DNA of 64,000 bases from Bog-950 sp046329495. GTDB taxonomy: Bacteria > Bacteroidota > Bacteroidia > Chitinophagales > LD1. Location of the stretch: NCBI GenBank assembly GCA_046329495.1, contig JAXLUO010000002.1, positions 124,001 to 188,000 of the forward strand. Direction: 5' to 3'. Under the pieces are notes generated by a model, which saw only the letters and a list, made by a program, of their open reading frames with translations, was not told the DNA's origin and searched no databases. The stretch's first letter is position 1; every line of letters starts with the position of its first letter. Positions 45,300 to 54,138 of this stretch are shown one piece after another. A program made the position numbers and the translations under genes.

Positions 45300-46526
45300 C
45301 TATTGGTTCTCGAAACGAATGTTCTGTCCGGTAATACCTGAGAACGTATTGGTAGTTGCAAGATCGGCATTATAGCCCGCGCCGGCGTGTTGTATAAAGA
45401 TGCCGTTGGAGCCGCTATTCATAAACTTACATTTAGTAATTGACAACTGTACACCGCCAGCGTTGTTCATAATGTTAACGATACCTTTTCCCTCGCTTCC
45501 AACACCTCCTCCTATTAAGTTGCAGTTTTCGAGCGTGCAGGCTTGAGAGCCGTTGGATTTGAAGGAGATACTATTCCAATAACCACTGGGAGAATATACG
45601 CCGGAAATAGTGATAGGCTCTGATTCCGTACCCACCGCCGTGAAAGTGCCATTGGTTTCGGCGCCGTCATATACCCAAGAAGCCCCCTCATTCATATACA
45701 GCATACAGCCTTTATTGATAGTTATATCGCCCGAGGTAATAAAGGAACCACTTAAACAATAAGCTATTTCCATTTTACGAAAGGTTATTGCGCTTAACTC
45801 CTGATTGTTGCTGCCAAGTAGTTGAATATAGTGTTTACCATTATTACTAAAAGTATTACCCGGTTGTAATGCATTTAAGCCTGACAAATACATAGTAACG
45901 GGATAGCCGGTATTGGTGGCAAACGTATTGCTTTCAAAATTTCTTAATTGCGAACCGTTGCTTAACCAGATACCATCTGCATCACTTGTTGCGATAGTGC
46001 TATGGTCAATGCTTATTGAAGCAGGATTATTGGCAGCGCCAACAACTACGTCGGCAGAGCCATAGTTAGTTGTTGCTCCTGCTTGTTCTATAGTGCAGTA
46101 GCTTAAAGCATTTCGGGTGCTATTGCTTAATACCGTAATACCTGACCAGCTGCCGCGCTTGCCGGAGCGTGAGGTAAAAAGGATAGTGTTCCCTTCTCCG
46201 CCAATAGCAGTAATGCTTCCTTCTTCTTTAACAAGTATGCCGGCACCTTCTTCAAACATAAGCGTTACACCGGGCTGAATGTTAAGTGTACCTGATGTTA
46301 CCGTAAGCGTGGAAGGAATTACATAATCTACACCATTCACTCTATCGCTTAGCGTTAGGTCTGCCGTAATATTACTCGCCTGCAGCACCTGTGCTTGCGA
46401 TACATCCTTACGTTCGGCAGGAATGTTTGTCAGTAATTCGTTGTCATTCTTCTTATTACAAGCTGCTAAACAAACTGAAACTATTGCAAGCGCATATAAT
46501 GCATATTTGGTAGTTATCTTTTTCAT
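45300..46526 (-). CDS. Lipoprotein with right-handed parallel beta-helix
   Basis: 408 residues. Lipobox SVCLAAC (Cys23). From about 60 onward repeated short strands with Asn/Gly turns (SYCTIEQAG, SIDHSTIATSDADGIWLSNG, NCNLIGGGVGSEGKGIVNI, SITKCKFMNSGSNGIFIQ) typical of a parallel beta-helix. The LNIQPGVTLMFEEGAGILVKE start is familiar from many Bacteroidota surface lipoproteins. Function not predicted. TGGCATG motif 41-56 nt upstream. Confidence 0.82.
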   Translation of the reverse strand: MKKITTKYALYALAIVSVCLAACNKKNDNELLTNIPAERKDVSQAQVLQASNITADLTLSDRVNGVDYVIPSTLTVTSGTLNIQPGVTLMFEEGAGILVKEEGSITAIGGEGNTILFTSRSGKRGSWSGITVLSNSTRNALSYCTIEQAGATTNYGSADVVVGAANNPASISIDHSTIATSDADGIWLSNGSQLRNFESNTFATNTGYPVTMYLSGLNALQPGNTFSNNGKHYIQLLGSNNQELSAITFRKMEIAYCLSGSFITSGDITINKGCMLYMNEGASWVYDGAETNGTFTAVGTESEPITISGVYSPSGYWNSISFKSNGSQACTLENCNLIGGGVGSEGKGIVNIMNNAGGVQLSITKCKFMNSGSNGIFIQHAGAGYNADLATTNTFSGITGQNIRFENQ

Positions 46527-46566
46527 GGCTTTCTGTTTTATCATTAACAATCACTACAGGTTAATT

Positions 46567-46582
46567 TTAAAAGAGCATGCCA
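46567..46582 (-). promoter_or_regulatory. Island motif: TGGCATG-CTCT-TTTAA
   Basis: Minus strand, ending 41 nt before the beta-helix lipoprotein start. Confidence 0.5.
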
Positions 46583-46603
46583 CTAAGCCAACCACCATGC
46601 TAT

Positions 46604-46639
46604 AAAAAACAGAGGCTCTCCCCGTTTGGGAAAGCCCCT
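46604..46639 (-). terminator. Terminator of the response-regulator operon
   Basis: On the minus strand AGGGGCT ... AGCCTCT (one G-U pair) with an inner CCC/GGG extension, followed by TGTTTTTT, 22 nt after the stop of the response regulator at 46661. Confidence 0.8.
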
Positions 46640-46660
46640 ACAAAAATTTATTGTAAGTAG

Positions 46661-47011
46661 TTAAACTGTGAAAAACTGATTTAGCGTAGCCAGTACAATT
46701 GGCTTTTCTACGAATGCGTCGGCTCCGTGGGCCAAGGCCTTATCCTTTGCATTTGGCATAGCGCTAATCAAAATAATTTTAGCTTCGGGGGCTAAACTCT
46801 TAAAGTGCGGGATATAGGTTACCCCTTGTCCGTCGGGCAGGTTATTATCCAGGAAAACCACATCAGGCTGTTCTTTGCTCAACAGTTCTTTACCTTCTTC
46901 GAGTGTGCTTGCTATTTCAACTTCCTCCACCTTTGTGGTCAGGATATTTTTTAACAAAAAACACAAATCCTGGTCATCGTCAATTATCAAAACCCTTGTT
47001 GATCGTTTCAT
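46661..47011 (-). CDS. Single-domain response regulator (CheY-like)
   Basis: 116 residues from the ATG at 47011 (MKRSTRVLIIDDDQD). Receiver domain with acidic pocket IDDDQD, phospho-acceptor Asp in VVFLDNNLPDGQG, Ser in LISAMP and Lys in VEKPI. No output domain. It follows a second single-domain regulator and a histidine kinase. A TGGCATG motif lies in the 48-nt gap before it, so it may also have its own promoter. Confidence 0.93.
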   Translation of the reverse strand: MKRSTRVLIIDDDQDLCFLLKNILTTKVEEVEIASTLEEGKELLSKEQPDVVFLDNNLPDGQGVTYIPHFKSLAPEAKIILISAMPNAKDKALAHGADAFVEKPIVLATLNQFFTV

Positions 47012-47036
47012 ACCATTGTTATAACACAGGTTAAAC

Positions 47037-47052
47037 GTAAAAATGCATGCCA
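47037..47052 (-). promoter_or_regulatory. Island motif: TGGCATG-CATT-TTTAC
   Basis: Minus strand, ending 26 nt before the response regulator start at 47011, within a 48-nt intergenic gap. Confidence 0.5.
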
Positions 47053-47059
47053 AATGTTG

Positions 47060-47488
47060 TTATTGGCATAAAACCACGCTATCGAACCAATAAGCATTAA
47101 AGTTTTTAACTAAATCAACCAGTTTTTCGTAACCTGAAGGTTTGGCAATATAGCTGGCTGCGCCAAGGTGATAAGATGAACTAATATCGTTTTGAGCGGT
47201 GGAAGTTGAAAGGACTATTACCGGGATAGCCCTCCAACTGGCATGGGCCTTAAGCCGTTTTAAGGCCTCTCTGCCGTCCATTTTAGGCATATTTAAATCC
47301 AACAGAATTACTGCAGGCATACATTTACCATGCTTTTGGTTATAATCCTGCAGTATTTGCAACAGTTCCTCTCCGTTTTGGGCAAACTGCACAGGGTTTG
47401 TGACTTTGTTTTCGTCAAGCGCGTATTTAATCAGTTGCTTGTCGTCGTCGTCGTCGTCGGCTACTAAAATGGTAACATGTTGGTTCAT
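47060..47488 (-). CDS. Single-domain response regulator (Rcp1-like)
   Basis: 142 residues. Acidic pocket is a run of six Asp (ILVADDDDDDKQL), encoded by six GAC codons in a row; phospho-acceptor in VILLDLNMPKMDGREAL; STS motif and AKPSGYEKL Lys follow. Longer beta-hairpin loops (QDYNQKHGKCMP) are typical of the Rcp1/Rre type that works with phytochrome-like or CHASE3 kinases. It starts 14 nt after the kinase gene. Confidence 0.93.
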   Translation of the reverse strand: MNQHVTILVADDDDDDKQLIKYALDENKVTNPVQFAQNGEELLQILQDYNQKHGKCMPAVILLDLNMPKMDGREALKRLKAHASWRAIPVIVLSTSTAQNDISSSYHLGAASYIAKPSGYEKLVDLVKNFNAYWFDSVVLCQ

Positions 47489-47502
47489 CCTTGTATGTTG
47501 TT

Positions 47503-48906
47503 TTAATTAGCTACAGGTAAATAAACAGTAAATACAGCTCCTTTGCCCTCTTCACTATCCGCTGTAATATAACCTCCATGGTTAAGCACCACCGACTTAG
47601 AAATAGCCAAGCCTATACCCGTTCCTTCATACTCACTTTTGCCATGCAGGCGTTGAAACACTACAAATATACGTTCGGCATATTGCGAGTTAAAGCCAAT
47701 ACCATTATCGGTAAACTGGATCTTATGGAACAGCTTACCCTCATCCCCTTTTCTTAAACCGGGCACTACATGGCCGTCAACAATAGTGGCCACTATGTTA
47801 ATTACAGGAGCAACGTCGGCCCTGGCATACTTAATTGAGTTAGAAAGCAGGTTCTGAAACAATTGCATCATCTGCGATTCGTAACCTTTAATAATAGGTA
47901 ACCAGGTACTACTTATAACAGCTCCTTTCTTAATAATGCTATCGTGTAAAGTTGCTTTTGATTCCTGCAAAATTAAGTTTAAATCAACGTTCTCACCTTC
48001 CACTTTAGAATTGATAACACGCGAAAACTGCAGAAGATCATCAATTAAGCGCTGCATTTTTGCAGCAAATCCGTCCAGCTTAAGAATTATCTCTTTCCCC
48101 TCTTCGCTTAAACGCCCTTCTTCTTTCATCCTAAGGCGTTCACTAAAAGCCCGTAGCTTGCGCAGGGGTTCCTGCAAATCGTGCGAGGCTACATAGGCAA
48201 ACTGTTCCAGATCCTGATTAGAGCGCAGCAGTTCAATGTTCTGCTTCTGCATTTCCAAGCGTAAATCTTCCGATTCACGAAATGAATGGCGCAACAGGAA
48301 AAACAGCAAGGCCACGATAACAATGCTTACAACCGAGGCGCCCAGCAGAAATAACGGACTGCTGTATACACCGGATTGCTTTTGTTGCACCCGGTTGCTT
48401 AGGAGTAAATATTCCTCCTGCCGCATTTGCTCCCATATATGGTTTGCACTTTGCGAAGCACGCAAGCCTTCCAGTAAAAGGCTATCCTGCGTGTATAAGT
48501 CCAGCGTAAACAGATCTACTACCAAATGCCTCCACAGGGCAAATCGTTTATTTAATACAGGATCTATTTGGGTTAAGAGTTGCTGTTGCTCGGCATTATC
48601 GGTTGTTTGAATACGTAAATCACGAAGCAGTGAATCCATCATCCTGCGAGGGGGAGCAAGGTCGGGCCGGTATTTAGATTGCTGAAGAATTACATAAGCG
48701 CGTACAGCCGATTCGGTTTCGTACATTTTTGATTGTCCATCGCTTATAAGCCGCAGCACCTCCTGCGAATGCCCTACCCAATTATAATTGTTCAGGGTTC
48801 GTGCATAGCTGAAATAAGATAGGTAAGCCGTACCAACCAGCGCTATAAGAGCTAAGGCTAAAAAGAGGCCCAGGTTTATTCGCTTATGTACAAATTTTAG
48901 CTGCAT
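47503..48906 (-). CDS. Sensor histidine kinase with CHASE3 domain
   Basis: 467 residues from the ATG at 48906 (MQLKFVHKRINLG); the frame is open 18 codons more. First helix at about 10-32, a CHASE3-type periplasmic helical domain (DGQSKMYETESAVRAYVI), second helix at about 178-202, HisKA with AYVASHDLQEPLRKL (His in SHDLQEPL) and an ATPase domain with N-box NLLSNSIKYA, DNGIGFN and GTGIGLAISK. Probably signals to the two receiver proteins that follow. Divergent from rpoN. Confidence 0.94.
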   Translation of the reverse strand: MQLKFVHKRINLGLFLALALIALVGTAYLSYFSYARTLNNYNWVGHSQEVLRLISDGQSKMYETESAVRAYVILQQSKYRPDLAPPRRMMDSLLRDLRIQTTDNAEQQQLLTQIDPVLNKRFALWRHLVVDLFTLDLYTQDSLLLEGLRASQSANHIWEQMRQEEYLLLSNRVQQKQSGVYSSPLFLLGASVVSIVIVALLFFLLRHSFRESEDLRLEMQKQNIELLRSNQDLEQFAYVASHDLQEPLRKLRAFSERLRMKEEGRLSEEGKEIILKLDGFAAKMQRLIDDLLQFSRVINSKVEGENVDLNLILQESKATLHDSIIKKGAVISSTWLPIIKGYESQMMQLFQNLLSNSIKYARADVAPVINIVATIVDGHVVPGLRKGDEGKLFHKIQFTDNGIGFNSQYAERIFVVFQRLHGKSEYEGTGIGLAISKSVVLNHGGYITADSEEGKGAVFTVYLPVAN

Positions 48907-49067
48907 AGCTCTGTTCAAAACGTGGAGCAAAATCCCCACCGCTCCACATTTAAAAAACATTACAAGAGAAAAACATCCCTAACTCGCTGAAATTGAGACA
49001 TCTAAAATTAGGCACGATATCAGTTATTATATGGTGACCCTAAAATTTCAGACCAAATATAACTGTT

Positions 49068-50501
49068 ATGAAGATTCAACGCACCACACTCCAAACGCAA
49101 AAGATACTACCCTCCCAAATTCAGTTTCTTAACTTCTTGAAGTTACAGCGCGAAGAATTATTGCAAACACTCGCGCTTCATCTGGAAGAAAATCCGTTTT
49201 TGGAAGACACCTGTAGCGACGAGCAGGAAGAAGAAACCGAAGAATTGCCGTTAAGCTACGAGGATGCCGATACGTACGAAGATGAATTCAGTATCCGGGA
49301 GGCGGGAATTAACGACCGCTCGATACACGAAGAAAAGCGCGATATCTTTAACAACAGCTCGCGGGGGAACACCACCAGAGAAGATATTATAGAAGAGGTA
49401 CGCAGCATGCGCCTAACGGCCCTGCAATTTGAAATTGCCTGCTATATAGTGAACTCGCTGGATGAGGATGGATACCTGCGGCAGGACCTTGATAGTGTAA
49501 TCGATCATTTCTCGTTTGCGAGGCAACAAATTGTGAGCGAGGAAGAAGTGCAAATAGCCCTTGATGCCGTGCAAAACTGCGACCCAGCAGGAATAGGTGC
49601 CCGTGATTTGCGGGAATGTTTAATGCTGCAGTTATTCCGCAAAGAAAAGAAGACCCGCACCGATGCCCTGGCTTATGGCATGCTTGAGGATTGTTTTCAC
49701 CTATTAACCGAGCGGAAGCTGGATGAACTGCAAACCCAATGCGAATGCAGCGCCGAACAGTTGCAGCAAGCTATGCGCACCATTAAGTTACTAAAAGCCC
49801 GCCCGGCTTATATTGATGAGCCAACCACTTTAAAAGCACCGGTTGCTACGGATATTGACTTTATTATTACCAAAGACAATGACGGTAATTTGGTGGGCGC
49901 ACTGGCATCTTCATTTGCCGGACGCATAAGAATTAGTGCCGACTCGGAACAATTGCTTTCAGCCGTAAGCAAAAAAACCAAAAAGAACATTACCGGAAAG
50001 AACCAGGAGACCTTTTTGCGCACCAAAGCGCGCGAAGCGCATTGGTTTATTGATTGTATTGCCCAACGTGAGGAAAGCATGAAGAAGGTGATAGACGCCA
50101 TTATAAAACTGCAGAAGGATTACCTTATCAGCGGTGAGAAGAGTGACTTAAAACCTATGATATTGCAAAACGTAGCCGATATGATAGGGCTTGACGTTTC
50201 AACTATTTCGCGTATTACCAGTACCCGCAGTGCCGATACACCGATTGGCAAGATCCATTTAAAGGATCTGTTTACCACAGGTGTGCAATCGGGCGAAGGA
50301 CAAACCATTTCTAATGCCAACGTTAAGGAGATACTTGCCGAGATAATTGCCGGCGAGGATAAACAACATCCTTATACCGATGAAGAACTGGCCCGTTTGC
50401 TGGCAGCACGAGGTATTAAAATTGCACGCAGAACTGTATTGAAATACCGCGAGCAACTGCGTATACCGGTTGGTAAGCTGCGTTGCCTGCAAGCTGCGTA
50501 G
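49068..50501 (+). CDS. rpoN: RNA polymerase sigma-54 factor, diverged form
   Basis: 477 residues. Region I is present but unusual (TLQTQKILPSQIQFLNFLKL in place of the more typical Gln/Leu-rich L-x-L-T/S-P-Q-Q), ending HLEENPFLED. An acidic linker (49-90) is followed by the core-binding domain (LTALQFEIACYIVNSLDEDG, CDPAGIGARDLRECL) and the DNA-binding domain. The RpoN box reads ARRTVLKYRE, with Leu where the family usually has Ala. Sigma-54 needs an AAA+ activator; one is at 59782. I suspect a paralogue dedicated to this island, since a second rpoN elsewhere could be the housekeeping copy. Confidence 0.9.
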   Translation: MKIQRTTLQTQKILPSQIQFLNFLKLQREELLQTLALHLEENPFLEDTCSDEQEEETEELPLSYEDADTYEDEFSIREAGINDRSIHEEKRDIFNNSSRGNTTREDIIEEVRSMRLTALQFEIACYIVNSLDEDGYLRQDLDSVIDHFSFARQQIVSEEEVQIALDAVQNCDPAGIGARDLRECLMLQLFRKEKKTRTDALAYGMLEDCFHLLTERKLDELQTQCECSAEQLQQAMRTIKLLKARPAYIDEPTTLKAPVATDIDFIITKDNDGNLVGALASSFAGRIRISADSEQLLSAVSKKTKKNITGKNQETFLRTKAREAHWFIDCIAQREESMKKVIDAIIKLQKDYLISGEKSDLKPMILQNVADMIGLDVSTISRITSTRSADTPIGKIHLKDLFTTGVQSGEGQTISNANVKEILAEIIAGEDKQHPYTDEELARLLAARGIKIARRTVLKYREQLRIPVGKLRCLQAA

Positions 50502-50529
50502 CGCTTGTTGTTAGGTGGAAGATTTTAAC

Positions 50530-50568
50530 AGATCCGATGACCAGCAGGTTATCGGATCTTTTGTTTTA
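50530..50568 (+). terminator. Terminator of rpoN
   Basis: Nine-bp stem AGATCCGAT / ATCGGATCT with a 12-nt loop, followed by TTTGTTTTAT, 28 nt after the stop. Confidence 0.75.
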
Positions 50569-50708
50569 TAGAAACCCTTAACAGACTACGATAAGGTTTG
50601 ATAGGCAATGATTAGAAATGATAGGATTTGATTGGTTCGACCATAGGGTCTATCACCCTATCATTGTTAAAACTTTTACCCGGCCCCAAAAGAAACCAGC
50701 ATAGGCAT

Positions 50709-50804
50709 TAGGGTTATCCACAGCTACTTGTGCATGCTTGTGCACTTTTACGCTTGTGCACAAGTTGCAGAAAAATCTATATGTGCATTTTTTTGTTAAA
50801 ATGA
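50709..50804 (-). repeat. Dispersed intergenic element, copy B
   Basis: Reverse-orientation partner of 33081-33176. It has the CTTGTGCACAAG palindrome, the GCATGCACAAG block and TTATCCACA (DnaA-box sequence) at the same relative place as TTATCAACA in copy A. It does not overlap any gene. Confidence 0.8.
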
Positions 50805-51077
50805 TTAATTATAGAAGTTTAAACAAGGCAGCAAGGCCTGAACCAAGGATATGCAGAATTCGGGAGCATGGAAAGGATGAGGTAGATAGAAACGTTAAAA
50901 CTGTCGTAACCTACTAATTAAAAACAGCCCCCGGCTGCTGCCGAAAAGGTTTAGTGTTTACCAGGTTGTCAAAGAACTTTACCCGGTAAAGATAACTTAT
51001 AAGCGTTATTGTTTCTAATTTATTTACCTTTTTAACAAACCGGCTTATGCCGGATCTTCACAAAGCCAGTCCACGCA

Positions 51078-51791
51078 CTACTTATCCCTCTGCTCCTGCC
51101 GTTCTTTCTCCTCCTTTTCCTTTTCGCGTTCTTTCTTTTTAAAGTAGCCACGGAACAAGAAGCTGTTTTTGGCAGCATCCATATTATCCTTGAATCCGCC
51201 GGCACCCTGTTTAATGTTTACGATAGTTCTATCCAGGTTTTCGGCAAAAACAGTATCCATAAACAACTTACCAACGGTGCCTCTGCCCGAGCGGATGTTG
51301 CCGATAATATCGGCAAGGTCGCCGGTTATATGCGCCGTATTAGTGGCCACCACCTTAACCTGGGCCATTATCTCTTCGATACTGCTGCCACTGGCGTAAG
51401 CAATACGGTCATTATCTTCCACGGCTGCAGCACCGGGCGTGCCTCCGGATAGGTTTACTACTTTATCGCCCATTAATCCTTCGCTACCCACACTTGCCCA
51501 GGCATCCTTCTTAATAAACTTCCTTACGTCCTTATCTACCAAAATATCCACCTGTACCGAAGTATCGGACATAATATCAATGGCATCAACGGTACCCACA
51601 TTTATACCCGAGAAACGAACGTTGTTACCTATTTGCAAACCGCTTACATCGTTACACAGGAATTTTAAATGGATGGTGCTGCTGAATAAGCGCTGCTTTT
51701 GTCCGATAAAGAAAATGCCCAGCACAAACAAGGCCGTACCGGCAGTTACAAATATTCCCAGCCTTATACGGCTTCCTGTATCCTTTTTCAT
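51078..51791 (-). CDS. mlaD: MlaD-family (MCE) substrate-binding protein
   Basis: 237 residues from the ATG at 51791, 1 nt after the mlaF stop; the frame is open into mlaF. Single helix (LGIFVTAGTALFVLGIFFIG), then the MCE domain (HLKFLCNDVSGLQIGNNVRF, SGINVGTVDAIDI, GSEGLMGDKVVNLSGG) and a coil region ending in a strongly charged Lys/Glu tail. It is the periplasmic lipid-carrying ring of an Mla-type phospholipid transporter. Confidence 0.92.
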   Translation of the reverse strand: MKKDTGSRIRLGIFVTAGTALFVLGIFFIGQKQRLFSSTIHLKFLCNDVSGLQIGNNVRFSGINVGTVDAIDIMSDTSVQVDILVDKDVRKFIKKDAWASVGSEGLMGDKVVNLSGGTPGAAAVEDNDRIAYASGSSIEEIMAQVKVVATNTAHITGDLADIIGNIRSGRGTVGKLFMDTVFAENLDRTIVNIKQGAGGFKDNMDAAKNSFLFRGYFKKKEREKEKEEKERQEQRDK

Positions 51792-51792
51792 A

Positions 51793-52563
51793 TCAATCGG
51801 TTTTAGTAAAAAATGAGCGTACCCATTCGTTGGAACTATGTTCCAATTCTTCGTAGGTGCCCTGTTCAACAATTTTCCCTTCGTTAATAATAACAATGCG
51901 ATTACCTGCGATGCGGGCACACTCCGAATCGTGGGTGATAATTATGGAAGATGTTTTCAACCTTTCCTGTATATCCACTATCAGGTGGCTAATCTCGCGC
52001 GTTGTGATGGGGTCGAGCCCGGTATTGGGTTCATCGTATAATATAATCTCGGGCTGCAGCATTAACGTACGGGCCAGGCCCACCCGCTTACGCATACCGC
52101 CCGACAGTTCGGCAGGCATCTTATCGATGGCGTCCTGCAAACCTACACTTGCCAGGGCATCCTGCACGCGCTTATCGCGGTCCTTTATTTCTTTTACATC
52201 GCGCATCGGGAATTCGAGGTTTTCGCGCACGGTCATCGAATCGTAGAGTGCTGCATTTTGAAAAAGAAATCCAATTTTTTTGCGCAGGGCGTTTAGTTCT
52301 TTATCGTTCATGGCCAGTACATCCTGCCCTAATATGCTTATGGTGCCTGCGTCGGGAATCAACAAGCCAACCAGGCATTTGATAAGTACCGATTTACCTG
52401 TGCCCGACTTACCCATTATTACAAGATTCTCGCCCTTGTTTACCTGCAGGCTTATATCATCCAGTACATGCAAATCGCCGAAGGACTTCTTTACACCTTC
52501 CACCTTTATAACAGGGTCGCCCTCTGTTGTCCGAATTTCATCTGTTTCCGCTGCGGTTACCAT
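51793..52563 (-). CDS. mlaF: MlaF-type ABC transporter ATP-binding protein
   Basis: 256 residues. Walker A GKSGTGKSVL, Q-loop FLFQNAALYD, signature LSGGMRKRVGLART, Walker B IILYDEPNTGLDP, H-loop ITHDS. All catalytic residues are present. The 'SGGM' and 'LYDEPNTGLDP' forms are typical of MlaF. Powers phospholipid transfer between the membranes. Confidence 0.95.
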   Translation of the reverse strand: MVTAAETDEIRTTEGDPVIKVEGVKKSFGDLHVLDDISLQVNKGENLVIMGKSGTGKSVLIKCLVGLLIPDAGTISILGQDVLAMNDKELNALRKKIGFLFQNAALYDSMTVRENLEFPMRDVKEIKDRDKRVQDALASVGLQDAIDKMPAELSGGMRKRVGLARTLMLQPEIILYDEPNTGLDPITTREISHLIVDIQERLKTSSIIITHDSECARIAGNRIVIINEGKIVEQGTYEELEHSSNEWVRSFFTKTD

Positions 52564-52572
52564 TTGTCCTCC

Positions 52573-53391
52573 TTACATAAAAAATTCAGCAATGCGCACT
52601 GCCACCATATCAATAACAAAAATGGCCAGCGAGGAAAGCACTACGGCCGAGTTGGCTGAACGCCCCACACCTTCCGTACCATTGGTTGAGTTATATCCTT
52701 TAAAACAACTTACTATGCCGATGGCTAAACCAAAAAAGAAGGTTTTGATGACTGCCGGCATTAAATCGATATAATCGAGCGACTCGAACACATGCGAGAA
52801 AAACAAGGCAAAACTGGTATGCCCTTCAAGGTTTACGCCAATAAAAGAACCCAGCAGGGCAATTGAATCAGAAAAAATGGTAAGCAGGGGCAACATTAAA
52901 ATGCAGGCTAAAACCCGTGTAGTTACCAAATATTTATAGGGATGATTACCGGCCACTTCCATGGCATCTATCTGCTCGGTAACCTTCATACTGCCCAACT
53001 CAGCCCCTATGCCCGAACCTATTTTACCGGCGCAAATGAGCGCTGTAATAACCGGGGCAATTTCGCGGATCATGGCAACGGCCACCATTGCAGGCAGCCA
53101 GCTTTGTGCACCAAACTTGGCCAGTGTTGGCCGGCTTTGCATGGTAAACACCAGGCCCATAATAAATGCAGTAAGGCCTACCAACGGCAACGATTTGTTT
53201 CCGATCAGATAACACTGGCGGGCAACTTCGCCAAATTCGTAAGGTGGCAACACTGCCTCTTTAAAAAAACGACCTGCAAAACGACTGAAGTCGGTGGCGG
53301 TTTCAAAAAATTCATTTAAGCCCATGGCCCACTTATCGATAAGCGAAACCTTAGGTGGCGTATGTTCTTGCTCCTTCTTAGTGCTATCCAT
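52573..53391 (-). CDS. mlaE: MlaE-type ABC transporter permease
   Basis: 272 residues, N-terminal amphipathic part then five or six helices. Family motifs: VGLTAFIMGLVFTMQ, the REIAPVITALICAGKIGSGIGAELG stretch and EVAGNHPYKYLVTTR. First gene of mlaEFD; dps ends 13 nt upstream, so dps may be in the same transcript. MlaB and MlaC genes are not seen here, which is common in this phylum. Confidence 0.93.
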   Translation of the reverse strand: MDSTKKEQEHTPPKVSLIDKWAMGLNEFFETATDFSRFAGRFFKEAVLPPYEFGEVARQCYLIGNKSLPLVGLTAFIMGLVFTMQSRPTLAKFGAQSWLPAMVAVAMIREIAPVITALICAGKIGSGIGAELGSMKVTEQIDAMEVAGNHPYKYLVTTRVLACILMLPLLTIFSDSIALLGSFIGVNLEGHTSFALFFSHVFESLDYIDLMPAVIKTFFFGLAIGIVSCFKGYNSTNGTEGVGRSANSAVVLSSLAIFVIDMVAVRIAEFFM

Positions 53392-53404
53392 AAGTGCAGT
53401 GTGC

Positions 53405-53878
53405 TTATTTAAAATAGCGGCGCAGTTTCCAGGCTATGGTTTCGTGCGCCTCTAACAAACCGGTTAAAAAATCGGTGGTGCCTGCATCATTAAACTTTTC
53501 ATCGCATTGTTCAATGCCTTCGCGTAAATACTTAATACAGCTTTCGTGGTCCAGCAATAACTCCCGCACCATTTCTTTAGCAGTAGGGTATTCGCCGGGC
53601 GCTTCCTTTAAACTGGCACGTTTACTAAACTCGGCCAGGGTGCCGATAGTGTTACTACCTAACTTATTAATGCGTTCAGCTACCTCATCAATTGCCATTT
53701 CCAATTCCTTGTATTGCCCTTCGAACAACAAATGGAACTCCATGAAGCTTTCGCCCGATACATTCCAATGAAATTTGCGGGTTTTAGTATACAGCACCAC
53801 CTGGTTGGCAAGTACATCCGATAATATCTCTACCACTCCTTTCAGGCTTTCGTCGCTAAGGCCAATGTTGGGTTTCAT
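53405..53878 (-). CDS. dps: Dps-family DNA-binding ferritin
   Basis: 157 residues from the ATG at 53878 (MKPNIGLSDESL), the usual length; the frame is open 27 codons further. The inter-subunit ferroxidase ligands are all there: His in FHWNVSG, His in FMEFHLLFE, Asp and Glu in MAIDEVAERI. It oxidises Fe(II) with hydrogen peroxide and protects DNA during starvation. Upstream is an AGGCATT-GTTT-TTTAC motif. Confidence 0.95.
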   Translation of the reverse strand: MKPNIGLSDESLKGVVEILSDVLANQVVLYTKTRKFHWNVSGESFMEFHLLFEGQYKELEMAIDEVAERINKLGSNTIGTLAEFSKRASLKEAPGEYPTAKEMVRELLLDHESCIKYLREGIEQCDEKFNDAGTTDFLTGLLEAHETIAWKLRRYFK

Positions 53879-53914
53879 ATGTGCAATTTTTTGTTCAACA
53901 ATTCGCACTGCAGG

Positions 53915-53930
53915 GTAAAAAACAATGCCT
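53915..53930 (-). promoter_or_regulatory. Island motif: AGGCATT-GTTT-TTTAC
   Basis: Minus strand, ending 37 nt before the dps start. Lacks the first T, but the TTTAC half is the same as at 47037. Confidence 0.4.
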
Positions 53931-54092
53931 GCCTGTTCAACTTCCGCATACTGCAGCAAAACGGGGTATTATTTAGGCATAGGTTAATCCTATTAACTGT
54001 AATACAGCACAACCCCACCTATGAACTCAATAATTGGGGAATTTCAGGTACACCAGACGATTGATTGCGGTTTGGGCAACGGTTAAATAAGC

Positions 54093-54108
54093 GGGAATGC
54101 TTTTTGAA
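54093..54108 (+). promoter_or_regulatory. Island motif: GGGAATG-CTTT-TTGAA
   Basis: 31 nt before the lipoprotein start at 54139. The second half is near the normal sigma-54 -12 element; the first half has two changes. Confidence 0.4.
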
Positions 54109-54138
54109 ATCAAGGAGCACCAACCAAATCAAATTACT

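Larger units (their letters stand above)
50502..51077. other. Intergenic region between rpoN and mlaD, with dispersed repeat
   Basis: 576 bp without a gene. Contents: rpoN terminator, nested inverted repeats (AATGATAGG / CCTATCATT at 50617 and 50657; ATAGGG / CCCTAT at 50643 and 50656), copy B of the dispersed element, and a CTTTACC-c-GGTAAAG palindrome (50977-50991) near the 3' side of the mla operon. A perfect DnaA box (50714-50722) lies in copy B. Confidence 0.7.

Noticed and set aside
49010..49025. AGGCACG-ATAT-CAGTT before rpoN as an island motif (autoregulation)
   Set aside because: The first half is close, but the second half has no T-rich match and the distance is longer than in most of the set; left out of the regulon list.
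50714..50722. Perfect DnaA box TTATCCACA as a sign of a replication origin
   Set aside because: Single box inside a dispersed repeat; no cluster, no AT-rich unwinding region and no dnaA/dnaN genes nearby.
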